Shown here piece by piece: positions 1 to 8,808 of a stretch of 64,000 bases of DNA (within the stretch, counting starts at the first letter, position 1; each line of letters opens with the position of its first letter). The translations under genes were made by a program, and so were the position numbers. The stretch covers positions 1 through 64,000 of the forward strand of contig JBBRCE010000012.1 in the NCBI GenBank assembly GCA_038205115.1, read 5' to 3'. The stretch is from JBBRCE01 sp038205115 (GTDB lineage: Bacteria > Planctomycetota > Planctomycetia > Pirellulales > JBBRCE01). The notes below the pieces were generated by a model. The model was not told where the DNA came from and did not search any database. It saw only the letters and a program-made list of their open reading frames with translations.

Positions 1-59
1 ACCTGCTCGCAAACCTTTCGCTCTTCATCCGAGAGCTGTACGATGTACTTCTTGTTCAT
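1..59 (-). CDS. IS630-family transposase, N-terminal fragment cut by window edge
   Basis: Reading leftwards from the ATG at 59 gives MNKKYIVQLSDEERKVCEQ before the window ends. This matches the usual N-terminus of IS630-type (DDE) transposases, which begin M-x-K-K-Y-I-V-x-L-(S/T)-x-E-E-R. A perfect AAGGAGG ribosome binding site lies just upstream of the ATG on the minus strand (about 65-72). Only 19 residues are visible, so the family call rests on this motif. The right end of the insertion sequence must lie within roughly the next few tens of bases, inside the broken SUMF1-like gene that follows, so the element probably caused that truncation. Confidence 0.7.
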   Translation of the reverse strand, partial: MNKKYIVQLSDEERKVCEQ

Positions 60-70
60 GGGGCACCTCC

Positions 71-457
71 TTGTTACAGGAAGGTTCCCTGAAATCCGCG
101 TTTCCGGCAACCCGAGTATTTAGTGTGGATGACGCACTAGGTCGTTATGCTTGGTATGACAGCAACACGGACAAAGTTAACCAGCGTTATGCCCATCAGG
201 TGAAGCAAAAGAAACCGAATCCTTGGGGCTTGTACGACATGCATGGCAACGTCTGGCAGTGGTGCCGCGATTTGGTGGGAGACAAACTGCCAGGGGGCAC
301 CGACCCACTTAGCAGAGAAGGCGAACGATGCGCGGTTCGTGGCGGAAGTTGGCTGGATGAAGCCGCCGTTTGTCGTTGCGCCCAGCGATCCGGTGATTAT
401 GGTGAAGACGCACATAGCTATATCTCTGGGTTTCGACTTATTTTAATCAAACAGTAA
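71..457 (+). pseudogene. Formylglycine-generating-enzyme (SUMF1/FGE-sulfatase) family protein, 3' remnant
   Basis: About 110 residues of the C-terminal part of the FGE-sulfatase fold are readable. They include YAWYDSN, KKPNPWGLYDMHGNVWQWCRD, the AVRGGSW strand, a CRCAQR segment and the terminal SGFRL. Full-length family members usually run to 250-350 residues and have an N-terminal half (FxMG...EAEWEYA) that is absent here. The first readable codons directly abut the transposase gene at 59, so I infer a gene beheaded by an IS630 insertion. The TTG at 71 is not a credible start. In planctomycetes such proteins are often fused to kinases or paired with sulfatases, but the partner lies outside the window. 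Confidence 0.75.
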
Positions 458-544
458 CGCCCCCTTCGAGCAAATGTATCATTCTGGGTTATTTGTCGTA
501 CCTTGAAAACGTGCGGCCAATGTTTGCCAGCAGTGCCCTGGGGT

Positions 545-1360
545 TCAGACGGCCGCGGCCGATAAGATCGCTTCGTAAGCCTCGCGAGACTGACGCAGGA
601 TCTGACGATAGTCGGCCGTTTCGATTTCTTCGCCCATCAATTCCACGTCGAAGTAGCCGCGATAACCGGCCGAGTTGAGCGCCGCCACGATCTCGCGAAG
701 CGGCAGCACGCCCTCGCCCAGCAGTGAACGATTTTGCTCGCGTTCGGGCGGTTGCTTCCAATCGCCCAAATGCACGATGGCAATCCGCGATGCGAACTGT
801 TCGATCCGCGACAGTACGGCCGAGTCGTCGCCCATGTGATAGGTGTCGAGCGCCAACTGCACGTACGGGCTCGGCACGGCGTCCAGCAGTTGGCAAGCGT
901 CGTCCAGGCTGGTTAAAAACGTCCATTCGCCGGCGCAACCGCGGTGCATGGGCTCGATGGCCAGCGGCACGCGCGATTCGGCCGCCAGCGGCGCGAGTTC
1001 ACGTAAAGCGTCTACAATTAATCTCCGCGCGTGGCGATGCGTGTGTCCGGCGCGGGCACCCGTGTACAGCACCAGGCAACCGGCGCAGGTGCTGGCGGCC
1101 AATTGAATCGCCTCGACGGCGTCTTCGACGCTTTCGCGAAAGGTGCGGCCGTCGCTGCCGGTGAAGCCGCCCGCCCACAGCAAGTTAGAAACTTTGAGCC
1201 CGCTCTCGGCAAGCAGTTCCACGCCTCGCGCGTCGCCGTAGTCCGAAAGCTTCTGCCGCCAGACGCCGATCGCCGGATAACCGGCCGCTTGGTACTCGGC
1301 CACATCCTCTTCGAACGACCAGCGATAGGTCGTCATTTCATTCATCGACAATCGAACCAT
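545..1360 (-). CDS. Sugar phosphate isomerase/epimerase (xylose isomerase-like TIM barrel)
   Basis: About 271 residues with the AP-endonuclease-2/xylose-isomerase-like barrel. It has the N-terminal strand MTTYRWSFEEDV, a LAIEPMHRG segment (metal-binding Glu), LALDTYHMGDD (Asp and His ligands), IVHLGDW and FDVELMGEE near the end. These acidic and His positions fit a divalent-metal-dependent isomerase or epimerase acting on a free or phosphorylated sugar; the substrate cannot be read from sequence. I chose the ATG at 1360 (MVRLSMNEMTTY) because the 13 residues encoded upstream look non-homologous; another ATG follows at 1345. It stands alone on the minus strand, about 210 bp downstream of the transporter operon. 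Confidence 0.8.
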   Translation of the reverse strand: MVRLSMNEMTTYRWSFEEDVAEYQAAGYPAIGVWRQKLSDYGDARGVELLAESGLKVSNLLWAGGFTGSDGRTFRESVEDAVEAIQLAASTCAGCLVLYTGARAGHTHRHARRLIVDALRELAPLAAESRVPLAIEPMHRGCAGEWTFLTSLDDACQLLDAVPSPYVQLALDTYHMGDDSAVLSRIEQFASRIAIVHLGDWKQPPEREQNRSLLGEGVLPLREIVAALNSAGYRGYFDVELMGEEIETADYRQILRQSREAYEAILSAAAV

Positions 1361-1571
1361 CCGTGCAGACCCCCATACAGCCCGAAACGCCACGAGCAAT
1401 TTGACTCGCGGCGGTCACCTAGTATGCGAGATGGATGGCGCGCTGTAAAGCAAACTTTATGTGCGTGCTATCAGCGGCAAAAAACTTCGTCGCGCGCGGC
1501 ATCGACAGCCGCGCACAAATCGGTTAGACGCGGAAAATTTTCCATTGGCCAGGCGCATCGAGCAACGTCGT

Positions 1572-2621
1572 TCACAGCACGGCCAGCGGATTGTTCTGCA
1601 GCGCTTCTTGTGCCGGAAAACAGGCCACTTGATGCGCGCCGCCGAGCAATTCCGGCGAAGATTCCAAACACCGTGGCTCGACGATCGGGCACCGCCCCGC
1701 AAATCGGCAGCCAACGTAATGCTTATCCGGCGACGGCACTTCGCCCGTCAGCACCGTGCGCCGCCGCTGGCGCTCGCGCACCGGATCGGGCAGCGGAATG
1801 GCCGAAAGTAGTGCTTGCGTGTAGGGATGCCGCGGATTGCTACAGACGGTTGCCGCATCGCCCATTTCCACGATCTTGCCGAGATACATCACACCGATGC
1901 GATGCGAGATATGCCTGACCACCGCCAAATTGTGCGCGATGAACACATACGCCAGGCCCAGTTGCCGCTGAAAATCCATCAACAGGTTGATCACTTGCGC
2001 TTGAATGGAAACATCCAGCGCGGAGACCGGCTCATCGCATAAAATCAAACGCGGTTGCACGGCCAGCGCCCGCGCAATGCCAATGCGTTGCCGCTGTCCG
2101 CCGGAAAACTCGTGCGGGTAGCGATTCAAAAATCGCGGATTCAAGCCCACCATATCCATCAGCCGCATGGCTTCCAGTTTGCGCTGCGCGGCCGCATACA
2201 AACCGTGAATGTTCATCGGCTCGATGATGATTCGGCCGACCGTCATTCGCGGATTCAGCGAGGCAAACGGATCTTGAAAGATCATCTGCATCTGGCGGCG
2301 AATCGGCAACATGGCCCGGTCGCTCAGCCCGTTGATGGGCGCGCCGTCGAGCAGCACTTGGCCACCAGTCGGTTTGACCAGGTTGAGAATGGCGCGGGCG
2401 GTGGTGGATTTTCCGCAGCCCGATTCGCCCACCAGCCCCAGCGTTTCGCCGCTGCGGACGGAAAAGCTTACGCCGTCCACGGCGCGCACCAGGCCATGCG
2501 TTGGCTTGTAAAACGGCCCGCGCGAAAACGGAAAATGCATTTGCAGATTGCGCGTTTCCAGCAGCGGCGGCTGCATGTCAATCGAGTCGGGCAAACGAGC
2601 CCAGGCGGCAGATTCGCTCAT
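1572..2621 (-). CDS. oppF: Peptide ABC transporter ATP-binding protein (OppF/DppF type)
   Basis: 349 residues, normal length for the family. Visible motifs are Walker A GESGCGKST, Q-loop, signature SGGQRQRIGIARAL, Walker B LILCDEPVSALD and the switch His in FIAHNLAVV. After these comes the oligo/dipeptide C-terminal domain with the Cys pattern CRFAGRCP...C, which in several OppD/OppF proteins binds an Fe-S cluster. The N-terminus has a short leader (about 18 residues) before the conserved PLLETRNLQMHF. It would hydrolyse ATP on the cytoplasmic face together with the neighbouring OppD-like subunit. Its ATG overlaps the stop of that gene by 4 bp (ATGA), which implies translational coupling. It is the last gene of the five-gene operon. 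Confidence 0.93.
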   Translation of the reverse strand: MSESAAWARLPDSIDMQPPLLETRNLQMHFPFSRGPFYKPTHGLVRAVDGVSFSVRSGETLGLVGESGCGKSTTARAILNLVKPTGGQVLLDGAPINGLSDRAMLPIRRQMQMIFQDPFASLNPRMTVGRIIIEPMNIHGLYAAAQRKLEAMRLMDMVGLNPRFLNRYPHEFSGGQRQRIGIARALAVQPRLILCDEPVSALDVSIQAQVINLLMDFQRQLGLAYVFIAHNLAVVRHISHRIGVMYLGKIVEMGDAATVCSNPRHPYTQALLSAIPLPDPVRERQRRRTVLTGEVPSPDKHYVGCRFAGRCPIVEPRCLESSPELLGGAHQVACFPAQEALQNNPLAVL

Positions 2622-3613
2622 CGCGGCAGGACCTCCACGGCCGTCGCGCCGCTCGACACGGGATTGAAACAGGCATAACGCTGCCCCGCGCTATCGGTGG
2701 TCAAAGGCGGCACGAGCTGACCGCATTTTTCCATTACGTTAGGGCAGCGCGGGGCAAACGCGCAGCCTGGCGGCAGCGCCATCAAATTCGGCGGTTGCCC
2801 GGCAATGGGCGTCAGCCGCGCAGTGCGATCGTCCAAGCGCGGAATCGAATTCAGCAAGCCGCGCGTGTAAGGATGCCGCGGTTTGGCAAACAGCTCGTCG
2901 ACGGGCGCTTCTTCGACGAACCGCCCAGCATACATCACGTTGACGCGGTCGCAGGCTTTGGCCACCACGCCCAGATCGTGCGTTATCAAAACGATGGCCG
3001 TGCCTTCGCTGTGTTGCAGTTCTTTCATTAGGTCGAGAATTTGCGCCTGAATGGTCACGTCCAGCGCGGTGGTTGGCTCGTCGGCAATCAGTACGGCCGG
3101 CTTGCAGGAAAGCGCCATGGCAATCATCACTCGCTGACGCATCCCGCCGGAAAACTGGTGGGGGTAATCTTGAATCCGCAGCCCGGCCGAGGGAATGCCG
3201 ACGCGGTCCAGCATCTCGATGGCATGCTTGAGCGCCTGCGAGTGGCTGTAGCCGCGATGCAGTTGCGTGACCTCGGTGAGTTGCTGCGCCACGGTCAAAA
3301 ACGGATTGAGCGACGTCATGGGATCTTGGAAGATCATGGCCACGCGGTCGCCGCGAATTTTGCTCAGCGCGCGCTGGTCGAGTTGCAGCAGGTCTTGTCC
3401 GGCGAACATCGCTTTGCCGGCGGTGACAAACGCTGGCGGTTGCGGCAACAGTCCCATCACGGCCAAGTTGGTGACCGATTTGCCGGAGCCTGATTCGCCG
3501 ACGATGCCCAGCGTTTCGCCCGCCGCGACGCCAAACGAAACGCCGTCCACCGCGCGGACCAATCCGTCGTCGGTGCGAAATTCCACGTGCAAGTCTTCGA
3601 CGCTCAGTAACAT
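2618..3613 (-). CDS. oppD: Peptide ABC transporter ATP-binding protein (OppD/DppD type)
   Basis: 331 residues from the ATG at 3613 (MLLSVEDLHVEF). A longer open frame exists upstream but overlaps the permease gene and shows no homology. It carries Walker A GESGSGKS, signature SGGMRQRVMIAMAL, Walker B LIADEPTTALD and the C-terminal OppD domain with CAFAPRCP. OppD and OppF form the heterodimeric motor of oligopeptide importers. It lies 32 bp after the OppC-like gene and overlaps the OppF-like gene by 4 bp. The order binding protein, OppB, OppC, OppD, OppF is canonical. Confidence 0.93.
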   Translation of the reverse strand: MLLSVEDLHVEFRTDDGLVRAVDGVSFGVAAGETLGIVGESGSGKSVTNLAVMGLLPQPPAFVTAGKAMFAGQDLLQLDQRALSKIRGDRVAMIFQDPMTSLNPFLTVAQQLTEVTQLHRGYSHSQALKHAIEMLDRVGIPSAGLRIQDYPHQFSGGMRQRVMIAMALSCKPAVLIADEPTTALDVTIQAQILDLMKELQHSEGTAIVLITHDLGVVAKACDRVNVMYAGRFVEEAPVDELFAKPRHPYTRGLLNSIPRLDDRTARLTPIAGQPPNLMALPPGCAFAPRCPNVMEKCGQLVPPLTTDSAGQRYACFNPVSSGATAVEVLPR

Positions 3614-3645
3614 CCGTTCGGCTTCCGATTTCAGTGGTCGCGAGG

Positions 3646-4767
3646 CTATTTGTTTTTCATGCGCGGATCGAGCGCATCGCGCAATCCATCGCCCAGAAAA
3701 TTCAACGACAACAGCGTGAGCCCCAGCGCCAAGCCAGGATAAACCACCAGCCACCAATACGTTTTGATGGGCGTGATCACGGCGATGCCTTCGTTCGCCA
3801 GCAATCCCCAGCTGACGTCCGGCGGCTCGACGCCCAAGCCTAAGAACGACAAAAACGCCTCGAACAGCATCACGTTAGGAATGGTCAGCGTCAGGTAAAC
3901 GATGATCACGCTCCACAGATTCGGCACCAAATGTCGGAAAATGATTCGCCAGCGTCCGCCGCCGATGGTGCGGGCCGCTTCGACAAATTGCTCGTGCTTG
4001 AGCGACATCACCTGGCCGCGCACCACGCGGGCCATGGTCAACCAATAGATCGCGCCGACAACCACAAAAAACACGGTGATGCGGTTGATGTGCCAATCTT
4101 CCAACCTGGACTTGATGACCGGCTCACTGAGTACGGTCACCAGGTAAATCACCACAAAGATGAACGGAATGGAATACAGAATATCCACGCCGCGCATCAT
4201 GGCGTTATCGACCCAACCGCCGATGTAGCCCGAGATAGCGCCGTACGAAACGCCGATCAGCAGCGATACAAACGTTGCCACGAGCCCCACCACCAACGAC
4301 ACGCGCGAGCCCCAGAACAATCGCGACAGCAGATCTCGGCCGAGTTTATCCGAGCCCATCAGGGCGTTGAATTGCCAGTTGCCAAAGACTTTCAGCCGCA
4401 GCGCGAGCATCCAATTGAACGGCGGAATCAACTCACCAAAACCGCTGCCTACCGGATCGGGCTCGATGTCGTCCGCTTGCGATTGAAACGAATGGACCAT
4501 GATCGGCCAACAGTGCGGCGCCTGGTATTGCTGTTTGAGGTCGATTTTTCGCGGCGCGGCCAGCGGCAGCAGCGGTGTAAAGAACGAGAGCAGCGCCACG
4601 GCGATGAGGAAATAGAGCGCGATCATCGCGGTGCGACTACGGCGCAAGCGGCGCCAGGCGTCGCGCCCTAGCGAAACGCCCTGAATGGCGGCGGCCTCTT
4701 TCAGCAGCGCGGCATAGCGCTCGGTCGTTGGCGGCGCCGTCGGATTTTCTGAAATCGTTGCGGTCAC
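3646..4767 (-). CDS. oppC: Peptide ABC transporter permease (OppC/DppC type)
   Basis: 373 residues. An N-terminal cytoplasmic stretch with GRDAWRRLRRSR precedes the first membrane segment (about residues 48-70). A periplasmic loop of about 80 residues follows, then MGSDKLGRDLLSRLFWGSRVSL, the conserved entry to the BPD-transporter domain. The EAA coupling motif is visible as VEAARTIGGGRWRIIFRHLVPN. The family usually runs to 280-310 residues; the excess is the large first periplasmic loop, a variant I regard as common in planctomycete OppC proteins. It forms the translocation pore with the OppB-like subunit, whose gene ends 7 bp upstream. Confidence 0.92.
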   Translation of the reverse strand: MTATISENPTAPPTTERYAALLKEAAAIQGVSLGRDAWRRLRRSRTAMIALYFLIAVALLSFFTPLLPLAAPRKIDLKQQYQAPHCWPIMVHSFQSQADDIEPDPVGSGFGELIPPFNWMLALRLKVFGNWQFNALMGSDKLGRDLLSRLFWGSRVSLVVGLVATFVSLLIGVSYGAISGYIGGWVDNAMMRGVDILYSIPFIFVVIYLVTVLSEPVIKSRLEDWHINRITVFFVVVGAIYWLTMARVVRGQVMSLKHEQFVEAARTIGGGRWRIIFRHLVPNLWSVIIVYLTLTIPNVMLFEAFLSFLGLGVEPPDVSWGLLANEGIAVITPIKTYWWLVVYPGLALGLTLLSLNFLGDGLRDALDPRMKNK

Positions 4768-4774
4768 GTGCGGC

Positions 4775-5692
4775 TCAGTCCAACTTGATCCGAGGATCCA
4801 AAAATTGATACGTCAGGTCCACCAGCATGTTCATGCCATACAGCAAGGCGGTGTAGAGCATGACCAGTCCCATGCACAGCGTGTAGTCGCGCTGCGTGGC
4901 CGCTTGCACGAAGTGCTGCCCCAGCCCAGGCACGGCAAAAATCTGCTCGACCACCATCGAACCGGTCAGAATACCGGCGATGGCCGGCCCCAAAAACGAA
5001 ACCACCGGCAACATCGCGCCTTTGAGCGCGTGCCGAAAAATCACGCGGCCGCGCGGCAAACCTTTGGCGTAGGCGGTGCGAATGTAATCTTGCCCTAGCA
5101 CGTCCAGCATGCCACTGCGCGTCAGCCGGGCAATATAGGCCGCGTAGGGCGCGCCCAGGCACAGCGCCGGCAGCACCAATTGACTCAGCGATCCCCAGCC
5201 GGCAGCCGGAAAGATCGGCACGATAAACACGAACATGATGATGGCCAAACTGGCAATCACAAAGCTCGGTACGGCAATGCCGATGGTGGCCAGTGTCATT
5301 AGTCCGGCGTCGAGCAAACTGCCACGGCGCACGGCCGAAAAGATGCCGGCTGTCAGTCCCAAGACCAGCGCAAACACCAGCGCAAAAATTCCCAGCGAAG
5401 CCGAAACAGGCAGGCCTTGGCGGATAATTTCGTTGACGCTGAAGTCCACGGATTTGAAGCTGAAACCCAGATCCAGCGTGACGAAGTTTTTCAGTTCGCG
5501 ACCATATTGCTGGATCAGCGGCTCGTCCAAATGATAGCGACGTTTGAGCTGCGCTTCGATCAGCGGATCGGTCTTTCGCTCGCGCGAAAACGGACCGCCG
5601 GGCGCGGAGCGCATCAGAAAAAACGTCACCGTAAACACGATCCACAGCGTGACGACCATCCAGGCCAGCCGGCGAATGACAAAGCCCAGCAT
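4775..5692 (-). CDS. oppB: Peptide ABC transporter permease (OppB/DppB type)
   Basis: 305 residues, the standard OppB length. It begins MLGFVIRRLAWMVVTLW with the first membrane helix, continues with the DLGFSFK segment, and has the EAA-like coupling motif YIRTAYAKGLPRGRVIFRHAL. The end, LTYQFLDPRIKLD, is typical of the family. It would form the inner-membrane channel with OppC. Its ATG (5690-5692) directly abuts the stop codon of the binding-protein gene, with no intergenic base. Another long frame over the same bases has no recognisable protein and is a shadow. Confidence 0.94.
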   Translation of the reverse strand: MLGFVIRRLAWMVVTLWIVFTVTFFLMRSAPGGPFSRERKTDPLIEAQLKRRYHLDEPLIQQYGRELKNFVTLDLGFSFKSVDFSVNEIIRQGLPVSASLGIFALVFALVLGLTAGIFSAVRRGSLLDAGLMTLATIGIAVPSFVIASLAIIMFVFIVPIFPAAGWGSLSQLVLPALCLGAPYAAYIARLTRSGMLDVLGQDYIRTAYAKGLPRGRVIFRHALKGAMLPVVSFLGPAIAGILTGSMVVEQIFAVPGLGQHFVQAATQRDYTLCMGLVMLYTALLYGMNMLVDLTYQFLDPRIKLD

Positions 5693-7606
5693 TTACTTGC
5701 CCTCCCGGGCCAGCACGGCTTTCTTTTCGGCCGGATCGATCGACATGCCGATATAAGGATGCAGCGTCTGAGCGTTGGGATACCAACCTTTGAGATAGGT
5801 GCGGGCCATCTCCGGCGAAGCGTAGAAATAGAGCGGAATGATCGGCATCTCGTCCATCAGCACGCGCTCGGCATCGTGAAACAACTGCGACCGACGCGCC
5901 GGCGAAGGCTCGTGGTGAGCCTGTCGCAGCAGTTCGTCGTACGTTTCGCTCTTCCAGCCCGTCTGATTGCTACCGTTATCGGACTTAAACACATTGATGA
6001 ATGTATTACTGTCGGTGTAGTCGCCAAACCAACCGGCGCGGCACACATCGTAGTCCAGTCGCTCGCAACTGTCGTTCATCGAGGGAAATTCTTTTTCCTG
6101 AATACCCACTTTGATTCGTAGATTCTGCTGCCATTGCGACTGCACGAACTCGGCGATGGCGCGATGATCTTCATCCGTGTTCAGCAGGATCGAGATTTTC
6201 GGAAAGCCGCGCCCCTCGGGATAACCGGCTTCGGCAAGCAGTTTGCGCGCGGCGAGCGGATTGAACTCTTCGCACAGCGCCGGCTCGTGGTGCATGTACT
6301 CATTCATTTTGGGCGGCACCAGGCTGCGCGCGAGCTGATCGCGCCCATGCTTCACCCCATCGACAATGCTCTGCTTATCGATGGCCATGTTCAATGCCCG
6401 CCGCACCAGCACATTGCTGAGCGCGCGGCGAATTTGCTGTTTGACGTCCGACTCCGTCGCCTTGGGATCGGGTGGCGAGCAATTGATGCGATAAAAGTAC
6501 GTGCCGAGCACCGCCTGTGGCTGATAGTCGGGCCGATTGGCCGCCAGCAACACGGGCACCACGGGTGCCGGCAATTTAAGAATCCAATCGACCTGCCCGG
6601 TCAGGTACATGTTCAGCGCGGTTGTCGAAGATTTGATGGGCAGGATGTCGATCACATTCAGAAAGACCTGTTTTTGGTTCCAGTAATTGGGATTCTTGAC
6701 TACCCGCACGCGGTCGCGCATTCGCCGCAATTGCAACGTGTACGGACCGTTGGTGACGATATTCTCTGGCCTCACCCAATCCGGCAAATGATATTTTTGC
6801 ACGCAGCGCCGGTTAACCGGATACATGGCAAAAAAACCGGTCAACTGCGGAAAATAGGGCGTGGGATTATCGAGCTTGATCTCGAGCGTTTGCGGGTCGA
6901 GCGCGCGAACCTTGACGGTGTCGAACGATGGCAGCACGTGTTTGCAGCCTTCGATGTCTGGGGCGGCGGGCCTGTCGCCACGCGTGAATCGCCGAGTTTT
7001 TCCACCAATTTCAACAGTAAACACCTTGGCCAGCGCCGCTTGGGCCTCGTCGGGATCTTTTATTTTGGGTTCTTCGATTTTCAAAAGTTTGCCGTACAGC
7101 GGCTCGAGACCGTCGTCGGGTTTGTCCTGCAGTTCGACCTCCACGGCGTTGCCCACGGCGACTTTCGATTCGGAAAAGGTTTTCGAACCGCTGATGTACC
7201 AGAATTCTTCGGCATACACGGCCGCCGTGCCGGGATGAAAAAATCGGCGGTACGACCACAAGAAGTCTTCGGCCGTGACAGGCGAACCGTCGCTCCAACG
7301 CGCGTTCTTACGCAAATGAAACGTGTAGGTGAGTTTGTCGTCCGAGAGATCCCAGCTTTCGGCCACACCCGGCGTGGCTTCCAGCGTTTTCGGATCGTAC
7401 TGGCAGAGTCCTTCGTAAAGCGCCCGCAGCACGTTGCCTTCGCTGTCGGATTGGCTAACGGCCGGATCCAGCGATTTGACTTCGTCGCCGTTGCAGAACG
7501 TCATGTCGGCCGGCGGCAAGCGACCAAACGAAACCGCCCAGCCTAGCGCCGCCAATAGCAGTAGCAAGCCGAAATACGGAAACAGATTACGAAGTCGCGC
7601 GGACAT
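5693..7606 (-). CDS. Oligopeptide ABC transporter substrate-binding protein (SBP family 5)
   Basis: 637 residues. A single hydrophobic segment at about 8-27 is followed by the SBP-5 signature: EVKSLDPAVSQSD, VAESWDLSDDKLTYTFHLR and ARWSDGSPVTAEDFLWSYRR. Family members are usually 520-560 residues. The extra length is an insertion at about residues 150-230 (around KTFSESKV to RGDRPAAPD), inside the region that normally connects the first two subdomains. There is no lipobox Cys after the hydrophobic segment, so the protein is probably anchored by an uncleaved helix or released into the periplasm. It captures peptides for the permease pair encoded next and is the first gene of the operon. Confidence 0.9.
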   Translation of the reverse strand: MSARLRNLFPYFGLLLLLAALGWAVSFGRLPPADMTFCNGDEVKSLDPAVSQSDSEGNVLRALYEGLCQYDPKTLEATPGVAESWDLSDDKLTYTFHLRKNARWSDGSPVTAEDFLWSYRRFFHPGTAAVYAEEFWYISGSKTFSESKVAVGNAVEVELQDKPDDGLEPLYGKLLKIEEPKIKDPDEAQAALAKVFTVEIGGKTRRFTRGDRPAAPDIEGCKHVLPSFDTVKVRALDPQTLEIKLDNPTPYFPQLTGFFAMYPVNRRCVQKYHLPDWVRPENIVTNGPYTLQLRRMRDRVRVVKNPNYWNQKQVFLNVIDILPIKSSTTALNMYLTGQVDWILKLPAPVVPVLLAANRPDYQPQAVLGTYFYRINCSPPDPKATESDVKQQIRRALSNVLVRRALNMAIDKQSIVDGVKHGRDQLARSLVPPKMNEYMHHEPALCEEFNPLAARKLLAEAGYPEGRGFPKISILLNTDEDHRAIAEFVQSQWQQNLRIKVGIQEKEFPSMNDSCERLDYDVCRAGWFGDYTDSNTFINVFKSDNGSNQTGWKSETYDELLRQAHHEPSPARRSQLFHDAERVLMDEMPIIPLYFYASPEMARTYLKGWYPNAQTLHPYIGMSIDPAEKKAVLAREGK

Positions 7607-7685
7607 GGCGTCAGTATGCTTCAGCGCGGCAATTCTGGCTAGTCGCGCTGGTCCGCCAATCCGTGGTACTTCACTTTGATCCGAA

Positions 7686-8477
7686 TTACTTGAGCGGCGA
7701 GTAATCGGTGGGTTTCAGCAGCACGAACTTCACGCCGTCTTTGACCGTGAGCGATCCGCCGGCCGCTTTTTCCGAGGCCTCCTTGGCCGCCTTCCAGTCC
7801 GCGTCGCCACCGAACTCCTTAAAGCTCGCTTCGCGGGCAGCTTTGGATTTGTGAGCCAGCAGATAAACGAGCGTGTTGGCGCTATCGACGTCTGCTTGGC
7901 CTTTATCCACGGTCCAGTAGGCCAGGTTGGTCATGCCGTGCTTCTCGAACAGCTTGATCGTATGATCGCGAAAACGGGCGTGCAGCGCCGGCAGTTTGCC
8001 GGGCGCCGTGGTGTACGTTCGCAATTCGAACACCCGCGGTTCTTTCTCGGCCGAAACTTTGATTGCAGGCGAAAAATCGGTCGCGTGCAACAGCAGCCAT
8101 TCGGTTTTGGCCAACAGCGGCCCGTCTTTTTCCGTTTTATCCCGCGCCGCTTGCCAATCGGAATCGTCATTAAACGCCTTCCAGGCGGCATCGCGGGCTT
8201 CGAGATTGGGATACGACAACAGATAGATCAGTTTGTGTTCGGGATTATCCAGCGGCATCCAGTAGCCGACGCTGGTCATTCCATGCTTTTCGGTCAGCTT
8301 GCGTTCCGCATCGGCAAACCGCTGGTTGAGCGCGTCGAGTTTGCCTTCGGCCGCCCAATATGTGCGAAGTTCGTAGAGTTTGCCAGTGGGCTTGGTCTCG
8401 GCCGGTTCCGCCGCGTTGACGGCCACCGCGGCAAATATCAGGAGCGCAAAGGCGAGTAGATTTTGATTTCGAATCAT
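7686..8477 (-). CDS. Secreted protein with two NIPSNAP domains
   Basis: From the ATG at 8477 the protein starts MIRNQNLLAFALLIF, a clear signal peptide ending near AVNAAEP. Two tandem NIPSNAP (dimeric alpha-beta barrel) units follow: one opening KLYELRTYWAAEGKLDALN and one opening RVFELRTYTTAPGKLPALH. Each has the KHGMT...YW signature, and the C-terminus is about residue 263. NIPSNAP domains in bacteria have no firmly assigned reaction. The pairing of two repeats behind a signal peptide is a layout I associate with planctomycetes and verrucomicrobia. An alternative start at 8504 would add nine residues. It is transcribed away from the SRP RNA promoter region. Confidence 0.85.
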   Translation of the reverse strand: MIRNQNLLAFALLIFAAVAVNAAEPAETKPTGKLYELRTYWAAEGKLDALNQRFADAERKLTEKHGMTSVGYWMPLDNPEHKLIYLLSYPNLEARDAAWKAFNDDSDWQAARDKTEKDGPLLAKTEWLLLHATDFSPAIKVSAEKEPRVFELRTYTTAPGKLPALHARFRDHTIKLFEKHGMTNLAYWTVDKGQADVDSANTLVYLLAHKSKAAREASFKEFGGDADWKAAKEASEKAAGGSLTVKDGVKFVLLKPTDYSPLK

Positions 8478-8631
8478 CGACAAACCGGGGTTGGAGTTGG
8501 GCACAACGTTGACCGTGTGGCGATAGTCTACCGCCTACCGGCATGGCAAGAAAGCATTGGATTTATGATCGACTCAAGGTCAATCGCCGCGCGAATGTCG
8601 AGCCTGCCACCGATGGCAGTTTTCTGCCCCT

Positions 8632-8660
8632 TTGACGCCCGGGCCGCCACAACGTAAAAC
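8632..8660 (+). promoter_or_regulatory. Sigma-70-type promoter for the SRP RNA/dnaX unit
   Basis: TTGACG at 8632-8637, then exactly 17 bp, then TAAAAC at 8655-8660. Transcription would start near 8667, about 24 bases before the paired 5' end of the SRP RNA, which is compatible with a trimmed precursor. Assigned by consensus match and position only. Confidence 0.5.
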
Positions 8661-8690
8661 ATACGTTCGCATTTCGAGGTTGGGCCGCCA

Positions 8691-8808
8691 CGTCGGCCTT
8701 CGATGAGAGGCCCCCGCGATGGGGAGCTGCGAACCTGGTCAGGGCTTAACCGCAGCAGCCATAAGCGGTCATCCCTTTGCGCGGTGGGTCTCTCATCCAA
8801 GGCCGACG
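8691..8808 (+). ncRNA. ffs: Signal recognition particle RNA (4.5S-like)
   Basis: The apical core reads GCGAACCTGGTCAGG (8729-8743), followed by GCAGCAGCCATAAGCGG (8752-8768), the Ffh-binding symmetric and asymmetric loops of bacterial SRP RNA. The distal ends pair over a long helix: CGTCGGCCTT (8691-8700) with AAGGCCGACG (8799-8808), then GATGAGAG with CTCTCATC. The length of about 118 nt fits the small, Alu-less bacterial type. The loop between the two core halves is GCTTAACC rather than the common GGAA tetraloop with CC/GG closing pairs. It sits directly upstream of dnaX, a gene order seen in many bacteria. The open reading frame that crosses it is therefore not coding here. Confidence 0.93.

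Noticed and set aside
6134..7546. 470-codon plus-strand open frame
   Set aside because: It is antisense to the peptide-binding protein gene, His/Arg/Gly-rich and without family resemblance.
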